The notes under the pieces: model-generated
The model's database searches: none
What the model saw: the letters and a program-made list of their open reading frames with translations, nothing else
Told to the model about the DNA's origin: nothing
In this document: in pieces, positions 8,511 through 18,623 of the stretch
Position numbering within the stretch: position 1 is the first letter of the stretch
Layout: each line of letters begins with the position of its first letter
Source: Desulfosporosinus sp. Sb-LF
Lineage (GTDB): Bacteria > Bacillota > Desulfitobacteriia > Desulfitobacteriales > Desulfitobacteriaceae
Assembly (NCBI RefSeq): GCF_004766055.1
Contig: NZ_SPQR01000004.1
Span: 124,001-188,000 of the forward strand
Direction of reading: 5' to 3'
DNA: 64,000 nt
Translations under genes and position numbers: made by a program

Positions 8511-8600
8511 TTGTGTGAGGATCAGATCGTACTCAAGTACAATTCCGTCTAGGCGAACTGATAAAGAACTGAATCAAAACCCTTCGACCTAGAGCACACG

Positions 8601-8625
8601 CAAAGGCTGGTTCTCCCAGCCTTTG
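8601..8625 (-). terminator. Hairpin downstream of the glycogen operon
   Basis: CAAAGGCTGG pairs perfectly with CCAGCCTTTG around a 5-nt loop, about 85 bases past the last glycogen gene. No T-run follows on either strand. It may be a weak terminator or an mRNA 3' end stabiliser. Confidence 0.45.
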
Positions 8626-8709
8626 TTAGGACATAGCAATGTCCATTTAGTAAAATAATTGCATTATAAATTCTCGTTTTTCTCAAGCAACATGGTTGAA
8701 ATTATGGTA

Positions 8710-11700
8710 TCAGCTAAATATCCTAAACCTCTTTGTGTTCTCCGCTAAACTACGGAGCCAAATCTTAATTTCATCCAAATCCAAATTCCTAGCCAACTGC
8801 CACTGCCAATTTCCATGGATTGTTCCTGGGACATTCATTCTGGCTTCTTCCCCAAACCCCAATATATCTTGCATAGGTAGGATAACCCATTCTGCTCGGC
8901 TTCGATAGACTTCTTCGATCAACTCACGACATATTTGCTTGTTTTGGACCTTTTGGTCCACACCACTTCGACTTAGATTTTTTTCTTTTGCGGAATTAGT
9001 CTTCTCGTACCAACCTAACAAGGTGTTGTTGTCATGAGTTCCAGAATAATAGACAAAATTCCGATCACTATTTATTGATATCTCTTGCAAAGGCGTAAAC
9101 TGAAGTACCTTCATTCCTGGGAACTCGAAAATTTGTTTTAAAACATTAACCTCCGGTGTGATGACACCCAGGTCTTCCACGATAAAGGGGCATTTTCCTA
9201 ACGTTTCAAACACACTTTCAAAAAAACGCTTTCCGGGTCCCTTTATCCAGCGACCCTTTTCTGCTGTTTCTTCACCAGCATCTATCTCCCAATAAGCTTC
9301 AAAACCTCGAAAATGATCGAGACGAATGTAGTCAAATAGTTCTAATCCTAATTTTAGGCGTTTTTTCCACCAATCATACTGGGTAATGGCTAGAGCATCC
9401 CAGTTGTAGATCGGATTTCCCCATGATTGGCCAGTCTTACTAAAGTAGTCAGGGGGTACCCCCGCTGTTTTTGCTGGTTTACCATGCTCATCCAGAACAA
9501 ACAAGCTGCGGTTAACCCATACGTCGCAGCTATCGGGAGCGACAAAATGAGGAATATCCCCTATTAGTGCAACTCCTTTTTCCTTAGAGTAAGTTTTAAG
9601 TTTATCCCATTCAAAGAAAAACGTATATTGTAAGAATTGTACAAAACCCATCTCGTCTCGGAAAAGCATAGCATACTCAGCTAATTTCTTCGTTTCACGT
9701 GAAGCAAGCGTAGGTTCCCAATCATACCATGGAACATCACCGAAATGTATCTTTAGGGCTCGGAACAGGCTGTAATCTTCCAGCCATAGTTTATTTTCGA
9801 CTTGAAAGTGTAAAAAGCTTTCCTGTGAAAGGTAAGTTGACTTTGGAGAAGCAGACGACACGAAAGGATCGAATTTGATTTTAAGCTTCTTAATAAATTG
9901 TTGATAGGCTTCTTGAAGCAAATTATGTTTCAGCTCTTTTAAAGCTTGGTACAAGAACCCCGGCCGCAGGCCAAGGCTCCTCAGATGTTCGTACTTTGCA
10001 CGAGTTTCCTCTAGGCTCAAGAGTCCCTCACTGATCATATGATCGAGACTAATAAACTCCGGATTTCCAGCAAAAACGGAGTCATTCTGATAAGGACAAT
10101 CCCCTACTCCCGCTGGATTCAGGGGCAACACTTGCCACAAAGAATGTCCGGAGTCTGCTAGAAAATCTACAAACTCATAAGCTTCCTTCCCTAAATCTCC
10201 TGGGCCCCAAGAAGAGGACAGAGAACTGATATGTAGTAATACCCCACACGAGCGTTGAAGGTGCAAATGATTAGGCACCTTTTTTTGGTGCAACAAGGCT
10301 CTTGCACTCAGAGCATTTATTGGCAAGCAACTTAATGTTTCTGGATCAAGTTTTTTTCCGTCGATTAAGTCAATGACCGAAGCCGAAGGTTGAGAAAGCA
10401 TAGTGTTAAGATTCAATGTTTTTGTTTCTTCATGATGACGATTGAGAAGGATTGTTATTTCTTCCTTATCCCCTGACCGTATGAAACCATAAATATCTGG
10501 TTCGAAATAAAACGGCCTAAAATCTCCCGTCTTCAATACTTCATATTCAGCGCGTAGGCGCAGGATTCGCCTATACCAATCCATGAGTTCCCGGTCTTCC
10601 TTGCCCCAAGGGTATGTTCCCCGATTATAGGGATCAGCATAGCCTTCCACGCCTGCTTCATCACCATAATAGATACACGGAACTCCGGGAAACGTCATTT
10701 GGACTAGACTTAACATTCTAAGCCTCTGTACAGCCAATTGTCGGGCAATAGGGGGCAGCCGAAAGAACCTCTGCTCTGTCTTAGACAGGCTCTGTTCTGG
10801 CGGTGCATCTCCGAATAGAGTCAAAATCCGTGCCGTATCATGACTTCCGATTAAATTCATGGCCGCATAAAAATTTTCTCTAGGATAATTCTCATATAAG
10901 CTCATAATCTCTTGATGAATAGAACCGGAGTCACTCTGTCCGAGGATAAAGCGGAGGAAACTAACACGAAAAGGATAGTTCATGGTTGCGTCAAGTTCAT
11001 TACCTGAGAAATAGTCACGTATTTTGCCATAGCTTATTTTATTCGATGCATCTTCCCATACTTCTCCGATCAGAACAGCCTCGGGGTAAATGCTCTTGAT
11101 CGCTTGCCGGAGTTCCTGAATAAACTCATCCGGAAGTTCATCGGCAACATCTAATCGCCAACCAGCGACACCCATGTTCATCCACTTATTAATGACACTT
11201 TCTTTCGCATCATAAATAAACTGTCTGTAGGAAGGGTCTAGCTCATTCACTTCCGGTAGAGAATCTACACCCCACCAGCATTGATACTCTTGTGCGTTTG
11301 ATTCACAGGAATACCAAGTAGAATACGGAGAATCAGACGACTGGTAAGCACCTAACCCTGGATAATTGCCGTTTTTATTAAAGTAGATACTGTCACTTCC
11401 GGTGTGACTGAAGACACCATCTAAGATAATAGAAATTCCATTTTCCCTGGCAGTGTCAATTAATCGTTTGAAAACAACATCATCCCCATACATTGGATCG
11501 ATCCTGTGATAATCTGCTGTATCATATTTGTGATTACTTGGAGCATCAAAAATAGGATTTAAATAAAGAATGCTGATGCCCAATTCTTTAAAGTAAGGTA
11601 ATTTTTCTAAGACCCCTTGCAATGTTCCACCAAAAAAGTCCCAATCCGTGACCCTGCCCTGCTCATCCTTAATATAAATCGGTAGATCAGACCAATTGGC

Positions 11701-12237
11701 ATGTAAAAGCGCATTTTTCCGAGGATAGGAGGTGAATTTGTTTTCATGATCGTGACAAAATCGATCGACAAAAACCTGATACATCATCCCTCGTTTATAC
11801 CACTCAGGTATCGTCACCGGATTATAGACCGTAATTTGATAAGAAGGGGGTTCTTGTTCCCAGAGCTGACCTTGACCACCTAACTTTTTTGAGTTATTCC
11901 CGTAATAGTAAGTCTGAGCCCCTACCCGAATTATGAAATAGTACCAAATAAGCCCCGGGTCATGAGGTACTGCATAGTTCCCCTCGAATAATTTCTCTGT
12001 ATCGCAGAACTCGGGCAACGTTAAAGTTGAATTTTGGCTATTCGCAGTAGTTAAATGCATGGAAATAGATATATCTCGATCTTTTTCCCAAAGACGAAGA
12101 ACGCAGGTTTCTATAGGAACGGTCGAAAATGTTGTCAACCGGAGGATTATCTGCTGTCCACACGTGACTGCGCCAAACGGTTCACGGTAAAACAAATCGT
12201 GAGAATTGTGATACGCCTCAAAAAGCATTTTATTCAC
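8710..12237 (-). CDS. Bifunctional alpha-amylase (GH13) / 4-alpha-glucanotransferase (GH77) fusion
   Basis: This chain of 1175 residues carries two enzymes. Residues 1-650 form a GH13 amylase/neopullulanase-like unit with an N-terminal beta domain; catalytic Asp is in WRLDVAD (about 361), Glu in IGEVWEDA (about 392) and Asp in GSHDTARI (about 465). From about 662 a full MalQ domain begins at RSCGVLLHISSL, with catalytic residues in IRLDHFRGF, IVEDLG and SGTHDNN. The first half probably trims linear or branched glucans and the second redistributes maltodextrin chains. It closes the glg operon. The start may be GTG 12237 or ATG 12228; both have a possible ribosome site. Confidence 0.9.
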   Translation of the reverse strand: MNKMLFEAYHNSHDLFYREPFGAVTCGQQIILRLTTFSTVPIETCVLRLWEKDRDISISMHLTTANSQNSTLTLPEFCDTEKLFEGNYAVPHDPGLIWYYFIIRVGAQTYYYGNNSKKLGGQGQLWEQEPPSYQITVYNPVTIPEWYKRGMMYQVFVDRFCHDHENKFTSYPRKNALLHANWSDLPIYIKDEQGRVTDWDFFGGTLQGVLEKLPYFKELGISILYLNPIFDAPSNHKYDTADYHRIDPMYGDDVVFKRLIDTARENGISIILDGVFSHTGSDSIYFNKNGNYPGLGAYQSSDSPYSTWYSCESNAQEYQCWWGVDSLPEVNELDPSYRQFIYDAKESVINKWMNMGVAGWRLDVADELPDEFIQELRQAIKSIYPEAVLIGEVWEDASNKISYGKIRDYFSGNELDATMNYPFRVSFLRFILGQSDSGSIHQEIMSLYENYPRENFYAAMNLIGSHDTARILTLFGDAPPEQSLSKTEQRFFRLPPIARQLAVQRLRMLSLVQMTFPGVPCIYYGDEAGVEGYADPYNRGTYPWGKEDRELMDWYRRILRLRAEYEVLKTGDFRPFYFEPDIYGFIRSGDKEEITILLNRHHEETKTLNLNTMLSQPSASVIDLIDGKKLDPETLSCLPINALSARALLHQKKVPNHLHLQRSCGVLLHISSLSSSWGPGDLGKEAYEFVDFLADSGHSLWQVLPLNPAGVGDCPYQNDSVFAGNPEFISLDHMISEGLLSLEETRAKYEHLRSLGLRPGFLYQALKELKHNLLQEAYQQFIKKLKIKFDPFVSSASPKSTYLSQESFLHFQVENKLWLEDYSLFRALKIHFGDVPWYDWEPTLASRETKKLAEYAMLFRDEMGFVQFLQYTFFFEWDKLKTYSKEKGVALIGDIPHFVAPDSCDVWVNRSLFVLDEHGKPAKTAGVPPDYFSKTGQSWGNPIYNWDALAITQYDWWKKRLKLGLELFDYIRLDHFRGFEAYWEIDAGEETAEKGRWIKGPGKRFFESVFETLGKCPFIVEDLGVITPEVNVLKQIFEFPGMKVLQFTPLQEISINSDRNFVYYSGTHDNNTLLGWYEKTNSAKEKNLSRSGVDQKVQNKQICRELIEEVYRSRAEWVILPMQDILGFGEEARMNVPGTIHGNWQWQLARNLDLDEIKIWLRSLAENTKRFRIFS

Positions 12238-12319
12238 CTGTATCCTTGTTGATAATTAATCCCCACTTCATGGCTGATATATAGACTGAGGAGTTAGTTG
12301 GAGTTAGTAGCGATCGCGT

Positions 12320-13750
12320 CTATACTAACGACTCATAAATTTCAATATAGGCGTTTGCAGATCTATCCCAACTAAAATCGCTCTCCATAGCCGTCTGACA
12401 TAGATTACTCCAAACCTTCTTATCTAATTTGTAAAGTCTTAAGGCATGTTGTACTGTAAACAAAAATTCATGGGCATTATAATTAACAAAACTAAATCCA
12501 TTACCCGAACCGGTTATTTCATTGTAGGGGATAACCGTGTCCTTTAATCCGCCAGTTTCCCGGACGACCGGAATCGTCCCATAGCGCATGGCAATCATCT
12601 GAGCAATACCACAGGGTTCAAATCGAGAAGGCATTAAGAAAATGTCTGCCCCTGCATATATTTCATGCGCAAGTTTATCCGAAAATTCTAATCTAATAGC
12701 AAGTTTCTCTGGGTATTTTGCGGCGAAATAGCGGAGCATTTCCTCATAGCGGTTCTCTCCTGTACCGAGAATAACCATCTGCACCTCTTGCTCAAGAATT
12801 TCTTCCATGACGTGGGCCAAGAGATCCACACCTTTCTGGTCTACGAGTCGAGAGACCATTCCCAGTAATGCTCTATCCCCTCGAATTGGGAGTCCCGTAA
12901 TAGTTTGCAAATGCTTTTTATTTTCTTCTTTAGCAAGAGGAAAATTGTTAAACGGCATTGCAATATAAGGGTCATTTAACGGATCGTAGGCCTCATAATC
13001 AATGCCATTTATGATACCCGATAGAGATTCACTCCTTGTCCGCAAAAGCCCATCCAGTTGTTCTCCGTAAAAGGGATTTTGGATTTCTAGGGCATACGTC
13101 GGACTCACCGTCGTAATTCGATCTGCATAAAGTAGAGCAGCCTTCATAAAGTTAACCCCACCGAAAAATTCCAAGGCTTCTTCAGAGTAATATTCTGTGC
13201 TTAATCCTACAATATCGCTAAGAACTTCCCCAGCAAAAACTCCTTGATATTTAAGGTTATGTATCGTAAACACCGTTTTTATTGGATAATAGAGGGGTTC
13301 ACGACTATAAAACTCTTTAAGCATGAGTGGGATCAAGGCAGTATGCCAATCATGACAATGTATAATATCGGGTTTAAACCCTGGAATGTGAATTAGACTT
13401 TCAAGAGCTGCACGAGAAAAAAAAGCAAATCGCTCCGCATCATCATATTCTCCATAAACCTGTGAGCGTGAAAAATAATACTCATTGTCAATGAAATAAT
13501 AATGAACCCCTTGATAAACCATTCCCTCTAGGCCACAATATTGTTGACGCCAAGCCACTTGAACGTCGAAATGGGCCAAATGTTTAAACTCCCTTTGTAA
13601 ATGCTCAGGAATGGTGCTGTATTTGGGCATAATCACCCGAACATCAACACCCTGTTTATGCAAAAAGGCTGGTAACGAACCCAATACTTCACCTAAACCA
13701 CCTGTTTTAGCAAAAGGATCGGCTTCTGCAGTTACAAGAACGATTTTCAT
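12320..13750 (-). CDS. glgA: Glycogen synthase GlgA
   Basis: This is a GT5 ADP-glucose-dependent starch/glycogen synthase of 476 residues, the normal bacterial length. The KTGGLGEV motif near residue 15 binds ADP-glucose, and a C-terminal SRFEPCGIAQMIAMRYGTIPVVRETGGL segment holds the catalytic Glu and the second nucleotide-binding loop. It adds alpha-1,4 glucose from ADP-glucose to glycogen in the cytoplasm. It starts at ATG after GAAAGG, 20 bases downstream of glgD, and precedes the amylase/MalQ fusion. Confidence 0.96.
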   Translation of the reverse strand: MKIVLVTAEADPFAKTGGLGEVLGSLPAFLHKQGVDVRVIMPKYSTIPEHLQREFKHLAHFDVQVAWRQQYCGLEGMVYQGVHYYFIDNEYYFSRSQVYGEYDDAERFAFFSRAALESLIHIPGFKPDIIHCHDWHTALIPLMLKEFYSREPLYYPIKTVFTIHNLKYQGVFAGEVLSDIVGLSTEYYSEEALEFFGGVNFMKAALLYADRITTVSPTYALEIQNPFYGEQLDGLLRTRSESLSGIINGIDYEAYDPLNDPYIAMPFNNFPLAKEENKKHLQTITGLPIRGDRALLGMVSRLVDQKGVDLLAHVMEEILEQEVQMVILGTGENRYEEMLRYFAAKYPEKLAIRLEFSDKLAHEIYAGADIFLMPSRFEPCGIAQMIAMRYGTIPVVRETGGLKDTVIPYNEITGSGNGFSFVNYNAHEFLFTVQHALRLYKLDKKVWSNLCQTAMESDFSWDRSANAYIEIYESLV

Positions 13751-13770
13751 ATTCTCACGCCTTTCGAATT

Positions 13771-14895
13771 CTAGATCACAGTTCTTTTCAGCACAACCAA
13801 GGGGTTATTCAAACTCCCTTTTAGAACATTTTCTCCATTGACCTTCACCGATTTATCGAGTATGGCATATTCTGTTTGAGCAGTTGCATGGATATGGCAT
13901 TTCGACATAATAATACTATTTTTTATTCTGCATCCCGGTTCAATAGTTACCCCTCGAAAAATAATTGAATTTATGACTTCTCCTGCAATAGAGCACCCGC
14001 TAGCAATCAATGAGTTGCTGACCTTAGCCTGTGATGTGTATTGAGTGGGAGGATTATCCACAATCTTTGTATGGACACGATCGATCCCCAACCATAGTTT
14101 TTCGCGAAGTTCTAGATTCAGGAGATCCATACTTCGATCAAAGTAATCCTTAATTGTGCGAATCGTCCCGATCAATGAACACGTTGGACTGCCATATATT
14201 TTAAGAACCTCGAGATTTGAAGTTAAAATATTCATTAAGTCAATACAACCAACGGAACTATATTTTTCAACGATATCTAATAAAAGCTCTCGCCTGATTA
14301 TTAACATATTCACAAAACGATATGGAAAGAGCTCATCAGAGCTTTTGACACTCTTTTTGTCTTGAATATCTAACACTTTCTGATCCTCATCCATATCGAG
14401 AAACACTTCATTCGACAGATCAGCTAAGTTATCATTGTCCTTATACATTAAGGTAACGTCTGCATGCTTATCTTTGTGAAATTCAAGTGCGTTCTTAAAA
14501 TTAATATTGAATATTTGATCCCCACTCGTAATGACAACGTTATCTACATAATCTTTCTCTAAGTACTCCAAATTGTGTTGTAAATCCTTAATACAAAACG
14601 TATGTTCATTCCCAGCCAAACCATGCATAACTCCCGGTAAAATAAACAATCCCCCGTCTTTCCGCTCCAGAAACCAGTCTTTTCCAGCCCCCAAATGATC
14701 CAGAAGCGGTCTGTATTGGTGCGGTGTAACCAATCCGATGGTCCTTATACCAGAATTAACCATGCTTGATAAGGCAAAATCCAGAATTCGATATCTTCCT
14801 CCAAAGGGTACAGCTGCTATTGGCCTTTCGAGTGCAAGTCCTTGCAGACTGTCAGACCCGCTATTAGCAAAAATAATTCCTATAGCGTTCGACAC
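13771..14895 (-). CDS. glgD: Glucose-1-phosphate adenylyltransferase-like subunit GlgD
   Basis: This is a nucleotidyltransferase-fold protein with left-handed beta-helix repeats at the C-terminus (sequence of the CSIAGEVINSIIFRGVTIEPG type). It matches the GlgD paralogue that accompanies GlgC in Firmicutes. The GlgC loop GGQGSRL is replaced by IFANSGSDSLQGL, so this is expected to be a regulatory or assisting partner rather than the main catalyst. GTG 14895 gives the N-terminus MSNAIGIIFANSG, typical of GlgD, and sits after an AGGTGGGAG site; the longer GTG 14907 overlaps that site. Confidence 0.93.
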   Translation of the reverse strand: MSNAIGIIFANSGSDSLQGLALERPIAAVPFGGRYRILDFALSSMVNSGIRTIGLVTPHQYRPLLDHLGAGKDWFLERKDGGLFILPGVMHGLAGNEHTFCIKDLQHNLEYLEKDYVDNVVITSGDQIFNINFKNALEFHKDKHADVTLMYKDNDNLADLSNEVFLDMDEDQKVLDIQDKKSVKSSDELFPYRFVNMLIIRRELLLDIVEKYSSVGCIDLMNILTSNLEVLKIYGSPTCSLIGTIRTIKDYFDRSMDLLNLELREKLWLGIDRVHTKIVDNPPTQYTSQAKVSNSLIASGCSIAGEVINSIIFRGVTIEPGCRIKNSIIMSKCHIHATAQTEYAILDKSVKVNGENVLKGSLNNPLVVLKRTVI

Positions 14896-14921
14896 CAGTT
14901 CTCCCACCTTTCGAAATCGTT

Positions 14922-16115
14922 TTATCGAGCCCTATAGGCATTTGTACCAGCTTCGATAACAGAACCCTCAGTTACTATATGATGATCCTCTATTACCGTG
15001 ATCCCTTCTTGATCCGGAGCGACTCGTCCCTCAGCACCTATAATACAGTGACTCATAATTTCCGCATTTTCACCAACAATGGAATTGAGAATGACTGAAC
15101 CATCGTGAACTTTTACATAAGGTAACAAAATAGAATCATTAATTTGGACCCCTTCCCCGACATAAACCCCTGGTCCTAGGATTGAATTGTTCACCTTGCC
15201 ATGAACAACACACCCATTACAGATAAGACTGCTCTCAATCTTGGCAGAAGAACCTACAAAGTGTGGGGGTAAGATATCCTCATTCGAAAATATCCGAAAC
15301 TTCGGATCGAAAATATTAAGAAAATGGCCCTCTCGCAAGGACTCCATATTGGCATGATAATAGCTTTCGATTGTACCAACATCTCGCCAATACCCCTCAA
15401 ACTTGTAAGCGTAAACTCGTTTCTCTTGTTTTAATTGATGAGGAATAATATTTTTGCCAAAGTCGTTTTGAGACCCATAATCTTCAGCATCATCAATTAA
15501 GGCTTGTTTAAGTGTTGACCAGTTAAAAATATAGACACCCATGGAAGCAAGATCACTCTCCGGTTGAGTAGGTTTCTCTGTAAATCTTGTTATCCGAGCG
15601 TCACCATCAACAGATAAAATTCCGAACCGAGAAGCTTCCTCCCAAGGAACTTGAATGGTTGCAATGGTAATTTCCGAATTTTTCTCTTTATGAAACTTTA
15701 GCATTTGGGTGTAGTCCATTCTATAGACATGATCTCCTGAAAGGATGATCACATAATCAGGATCGTAAAAATCAATAAATTCGTAGTTCTGGTACACGGC
15801 ATTCGCTGTTCCGTTATACCAGCTTCCTTCTGCTTCACCTAGAAAAGGGGGAAGAATATGGACTCCTCCAAATGGATTATCAAAGTCCCAAGCGGAGCCC
15901 AAACCGATATATGAATTAAGTAGAAATGGCTTATATTGAATAAGAACACCTACCGTGTTAATATTCGAGTTTGTGCAATTGCTCAAAGTAAAGTCAATAA
16001 TTCTATACTTACCACAGAATGAAACGGCTGGTTTAGCCCGATTTCGAGTTAAACCACCCAATCTACTTCCTTGTCCACCGGCTAATAACATCGCTACACA
16101 TTCCTGTTTTTTCAT
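14922..16115 (-). CDS. glgC: Glucose-1-phosphate adenylyltransferase GlgC
   Basis: This enzyme makes ADP-glucose from glucose-1-phosphate and ATP, the committed step of glycogen synthesis. The N-terminal [22 protein letters not shown] is the nucleotide-binding signature, [15 protein letters not shown] follows, and [10 protein letters not shown] marks the metal site. The C-terminal third is a left-handed beta-helix. Its 397 residues are normal for the family. A GGAGGGG site precedes ATG 16115. The gene lies between glgP and glgD, and GlgC and GlgD presumably form a heteromer. Confidence 0.96.
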   Translation of the reverse strand: MKKQECVAMLLAGGQGSRLGGLTRNRAKPAVSFCGKYRIIDFTLSNCTNSNINTVGVLIQYKPFLLNSYIGLGSAWDFDNPFGGVHILPPFLGEAEGSWYNGTANAVYQNYEFIDFYDPDYVIILSGDHVYRMDYTQMLKFHKEKNSEITIATIQVPWEEASRFGILSVDGDARITRFTEKPTQPESDLASMGVYIFNWSTLKQALIDDAEDYGSQNDFGKNIIPHQLKQEKRVYAYKFEGYWRDVGTIESYYHANMESLREGHFLNIFDPKFRIFSNEDILPPHFVGSSAKIESSLICNGCVVHGKVNNSILGPGVYVGEGVQINDSILLPYVKVHDGSVILNSIVGENAEIMSHCIIGAEGRVAPDQEGITVIEDHHIVTEGSVIEAGTNAYRAR

Positions 16116-16175
16116 ACATTTTTCCCCTCCCTCTAATTAAGAAATCGTATTTCATAACGAATCTCCTTTCAGCAC

Positions 16176-18623
16176 TTAACTGGAAGTTATATTATTAACC
16201 GTACGGTATCGGATTTTCCATATCTTATCGGCATATTCTCTGATTGTCCGATCACTTGAAAAGATACCTGACTCGGCAATATTAACAAGGGAAATACGGT
16301 TCCACTCTTTTTGATTCAAGTATAGTGTTTGGAGTTTTTCATGCATTTCAAGATATAGATGGAAATCTTTTAAGACAAAGAACTCATCATTGTATATTAA
16401 GAGGGAATCATATAAGCCTCGGAATTCTTCACCCATATTGTGGAAGAAACCACTGCTTAATTGATCAACACACATTCTAATATCGGAGTTGGCGTGGTAT
16501 TCATCCCAGGGACTATACCCTCCATAACGGGTGTAATCCAACACTTGATCGGCAGTAAGCCCAAAGATAAAGATATTATCTTTGCCAACTGCTGTGTTTA
16601 TTTCCACATTGGCTCCATCTAAAGTTCCTAATGTAAGAGCACCGTTCATCATAAATTTCATATTTCCGGTTCCAGAAGCCTCTTTACTCGCTGTAGATAT
16701 CTGTTCACTAATGTCTGCCGCTGGATAAATCATCTCTCCCTGTGATACATTGAAATTCTCTAAAAATACGACCTTTAGCTTTTGACGGACTATGGGGTCA
16801 TTCTCTATCTTCTGACTGAGAGCATTAATAAGCTTAATGACCGTTTTAGCATAGTGGTATCCAGGAGCGGCTTTTCCACCGAAGATGAAGGTTTGCGAAC
16901 CTACTAATGACTCTGGGTCGTTTAAAGCCTTATTGTATAGGTGCATGATCTTTAGCACATTGAGCAATTGCCTTTTATAGGCATGTATTCTCTTGACTTG
17001 AACATCAAAAATAGAAAGGGGGTCGAGCTCAAGCCCCTGTTTCGTCTTGATTCTCTCTGCAAATCGACATTTATTTTCAAACTTTACTTTAGCGATCTGT
17101 TCTAGAAAACTGGAATCATCCTTGAACCTTATAAGTTTCTTTAGTTCTCCAGCATCTTCTTTCCAGGTTGGACCGATTGCCTCTGTTATCAAGCGAGACA
17201 ATTTAGGATTGGCAGCTAACAGAAACCTCCTATGATTGACGCCATTGGTTTTATTATTAAATTTGTAACCGAAAATCTGATAGTAATCTTTAAAGACCTC
17301 TTTTTTGAGAATTTTGGTATGCAGTTGCGCAACACCATTTACCGATGAACTTCCGATCACTGCCAAATTTGCCATCCAAACATATCCATCTTTAATAATT
17401 TGAGTGTTATGAACCACATCCTCATCGTCCAGAAATCTGCGCGTCAAATCCTCCTTAAATCTTCGATCAATTTCTTCAATGATCTGATAGATTCTTGGCA
17501 AAAGACTTTTGACCAAATCAATCGGCCATTTTTCCATTGCTTCAGGCATAATGGTATGATTGGTAAACGACATGCTATTGACGGTGATATTCCAAGCCTC
17601 ATCCCATTCCATTCCTTCTTCATCTATGAAGATACGCATCAGCTCAGGGATACATAAAACTGGATGAGTGTCATTAATGTGAACTGATATTCGTCGTGAA
17701 AAGTCTTGTAAGGAAATCAAATTGTTTTTCTTTTTATAACTTCTCACTATTGAACCTAAGCCAGCGGCAACAAAAAAATACTCTTGTTTAAGCCTTAACT
17801 CTCTTCCGGCACGACTACTATCGTCCGGATATAGAATGTACGATATAGCCTCAACTTCTGATTTGTAGCTTGTGGCCTGATAAAACTCCCCTCGATTGAA
17901 ACAGGTCAAATCCAGTTCTCCATGAATCGTCTCTGCACTCCATAACCTCAAGTTGTTAATGTACATGGGATTATCATAGCTCATAATCGGTACATCATAA
18001 GGTATGGCCAGTACTTGTTCATAGTTATCATGATGAAAGGTTATTCGCCCCTCATTATATTCTGTTCTCACATTCCCTTTGAACTTTACAATAATACCCT
18101 TATTAGGCTTGCGTGTTTCCCAAGGATAACCACTCTTAAGCCAGTTATCAGCCACCTCAACCTGATTGCCGGAAACGATTCTTTGCTCAAATAAGCCATA
18201 TTGATAGCGAATCCCATTACCATTCCCCTCAATTCCCAAAAAAGCCATTGAATCGAGGAAACAAGCAGCTAATCTTCCTAAACCTCCATTGCCCAAGCCT
18301 GGATCCGCTTCTTGTTCCAACAGATCTTCCAAATTGATGTTCAATTCGGACAAACCTTCTCTAACCAGATTTTCTATCTTAAAATTAACCAAATAATTAT
18401 GAAGAAGCTTCCCGATCAAAAATTCCATTGAAAAATAATAGACTTGTTTTCCCTGTGACATGGAATTGTTATTTATCGCACGGTAATAACTCATTTTTTC
18501 TTTTAGCAATCCTACCAAGGCACTAAATTTGTCCCAATGAGTTGCTTCATTGGCGGTAATCCCTTCTCCCTCCATCAATTTCTTGAGATAGGCTTGCTTA
18601 AAGCTTTCCTTGTTTGAAAACAT
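16176..18623 (-). CDS. glgP: Glycogen phosphorylase GlgP
   Basis: This GT35 phosphorylase has 815 residues. It releases glucose-1-phosphate from glycogen chain ends, using pyridoxal phosphate. The PLP lysine lies in EASGTGNMKFMMNGA (about residue 653), and the N-terminal DPGLGNGGLGRLAACFLDS block is the family hallmark. The start at 18623 has an ideal GGAGG site. It overlaps the 3' end of glgB by 49 bases, an unusually long overlap that suggests tight coupling of branching and breakdown enzymes. Confidence 0.96.
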   Translation of the reverse strand: MFSNKESFKQAYLKKLMEGEGITANEATHWDKFSALVGLLKEKMSYYRAINNNSMSQGKQVYYFSMEFLIGKLLHNYLVNFKIENLVREGLSELNINLEDLLEQEADPGLGNGGLGRLAACFLDSMAFLGIEGNGNGIRYQYGLFEQRIVSGNQVEVADNWLKSGYPWETRKPNKGIIVKFKGNVRTEYNEGRITFHHDNYEQVLAIPYDVPIMSYDNPMYINNLRLWSAETIHGELDLTCFNRGEFYQATSYKSEVEAISYILYPDDSSRAGRELRLKQEYFFVAAGLGSIVRSYKKKNNLISLQDFSRRISVHINDTHPVLCIPELMRIFIDEEGMEWDEAWNITVNSMSFTNHTIMPEAMEKWPIDLVKSLLPRIYQIIEEIDRRFKEDLTRRFLDDEDVVHNTQIIKDGYVWMANLAVIGSSSVNGVAQLHTKILKKEVFKDYYQIFGYKFNNKTNGVNHRRFLLAANPKLSRLITEAIGPTWKEDAGELKKLIRFKDDSSFLEQIAKVKFENKCRFAERIKTKQGLELDPLSIFDVQVKRIHAYKRQLLNVLKIMHLYNKALNDPESLVGSQTFIFGGKAAPGYHYAKTVIKLINALSQKIENDPIVRQKLKVVFLENFNVSQGEMIYPAADISEQISTASKEASGTGNMKFMMNGALTLGTLDGANVEINTAVGKDNIFIFGLTADQVLDYTRYGGYSPWDEYHANSDIRMCVDQLSSGFFHNMGEEFRGLYDSLLIYNDEFFVLKDFHLYLEMHEKLQTLYLNQKEWNRISLVNIAESGIFSSDRTIREYADKIWKIRYRTVNNITSS

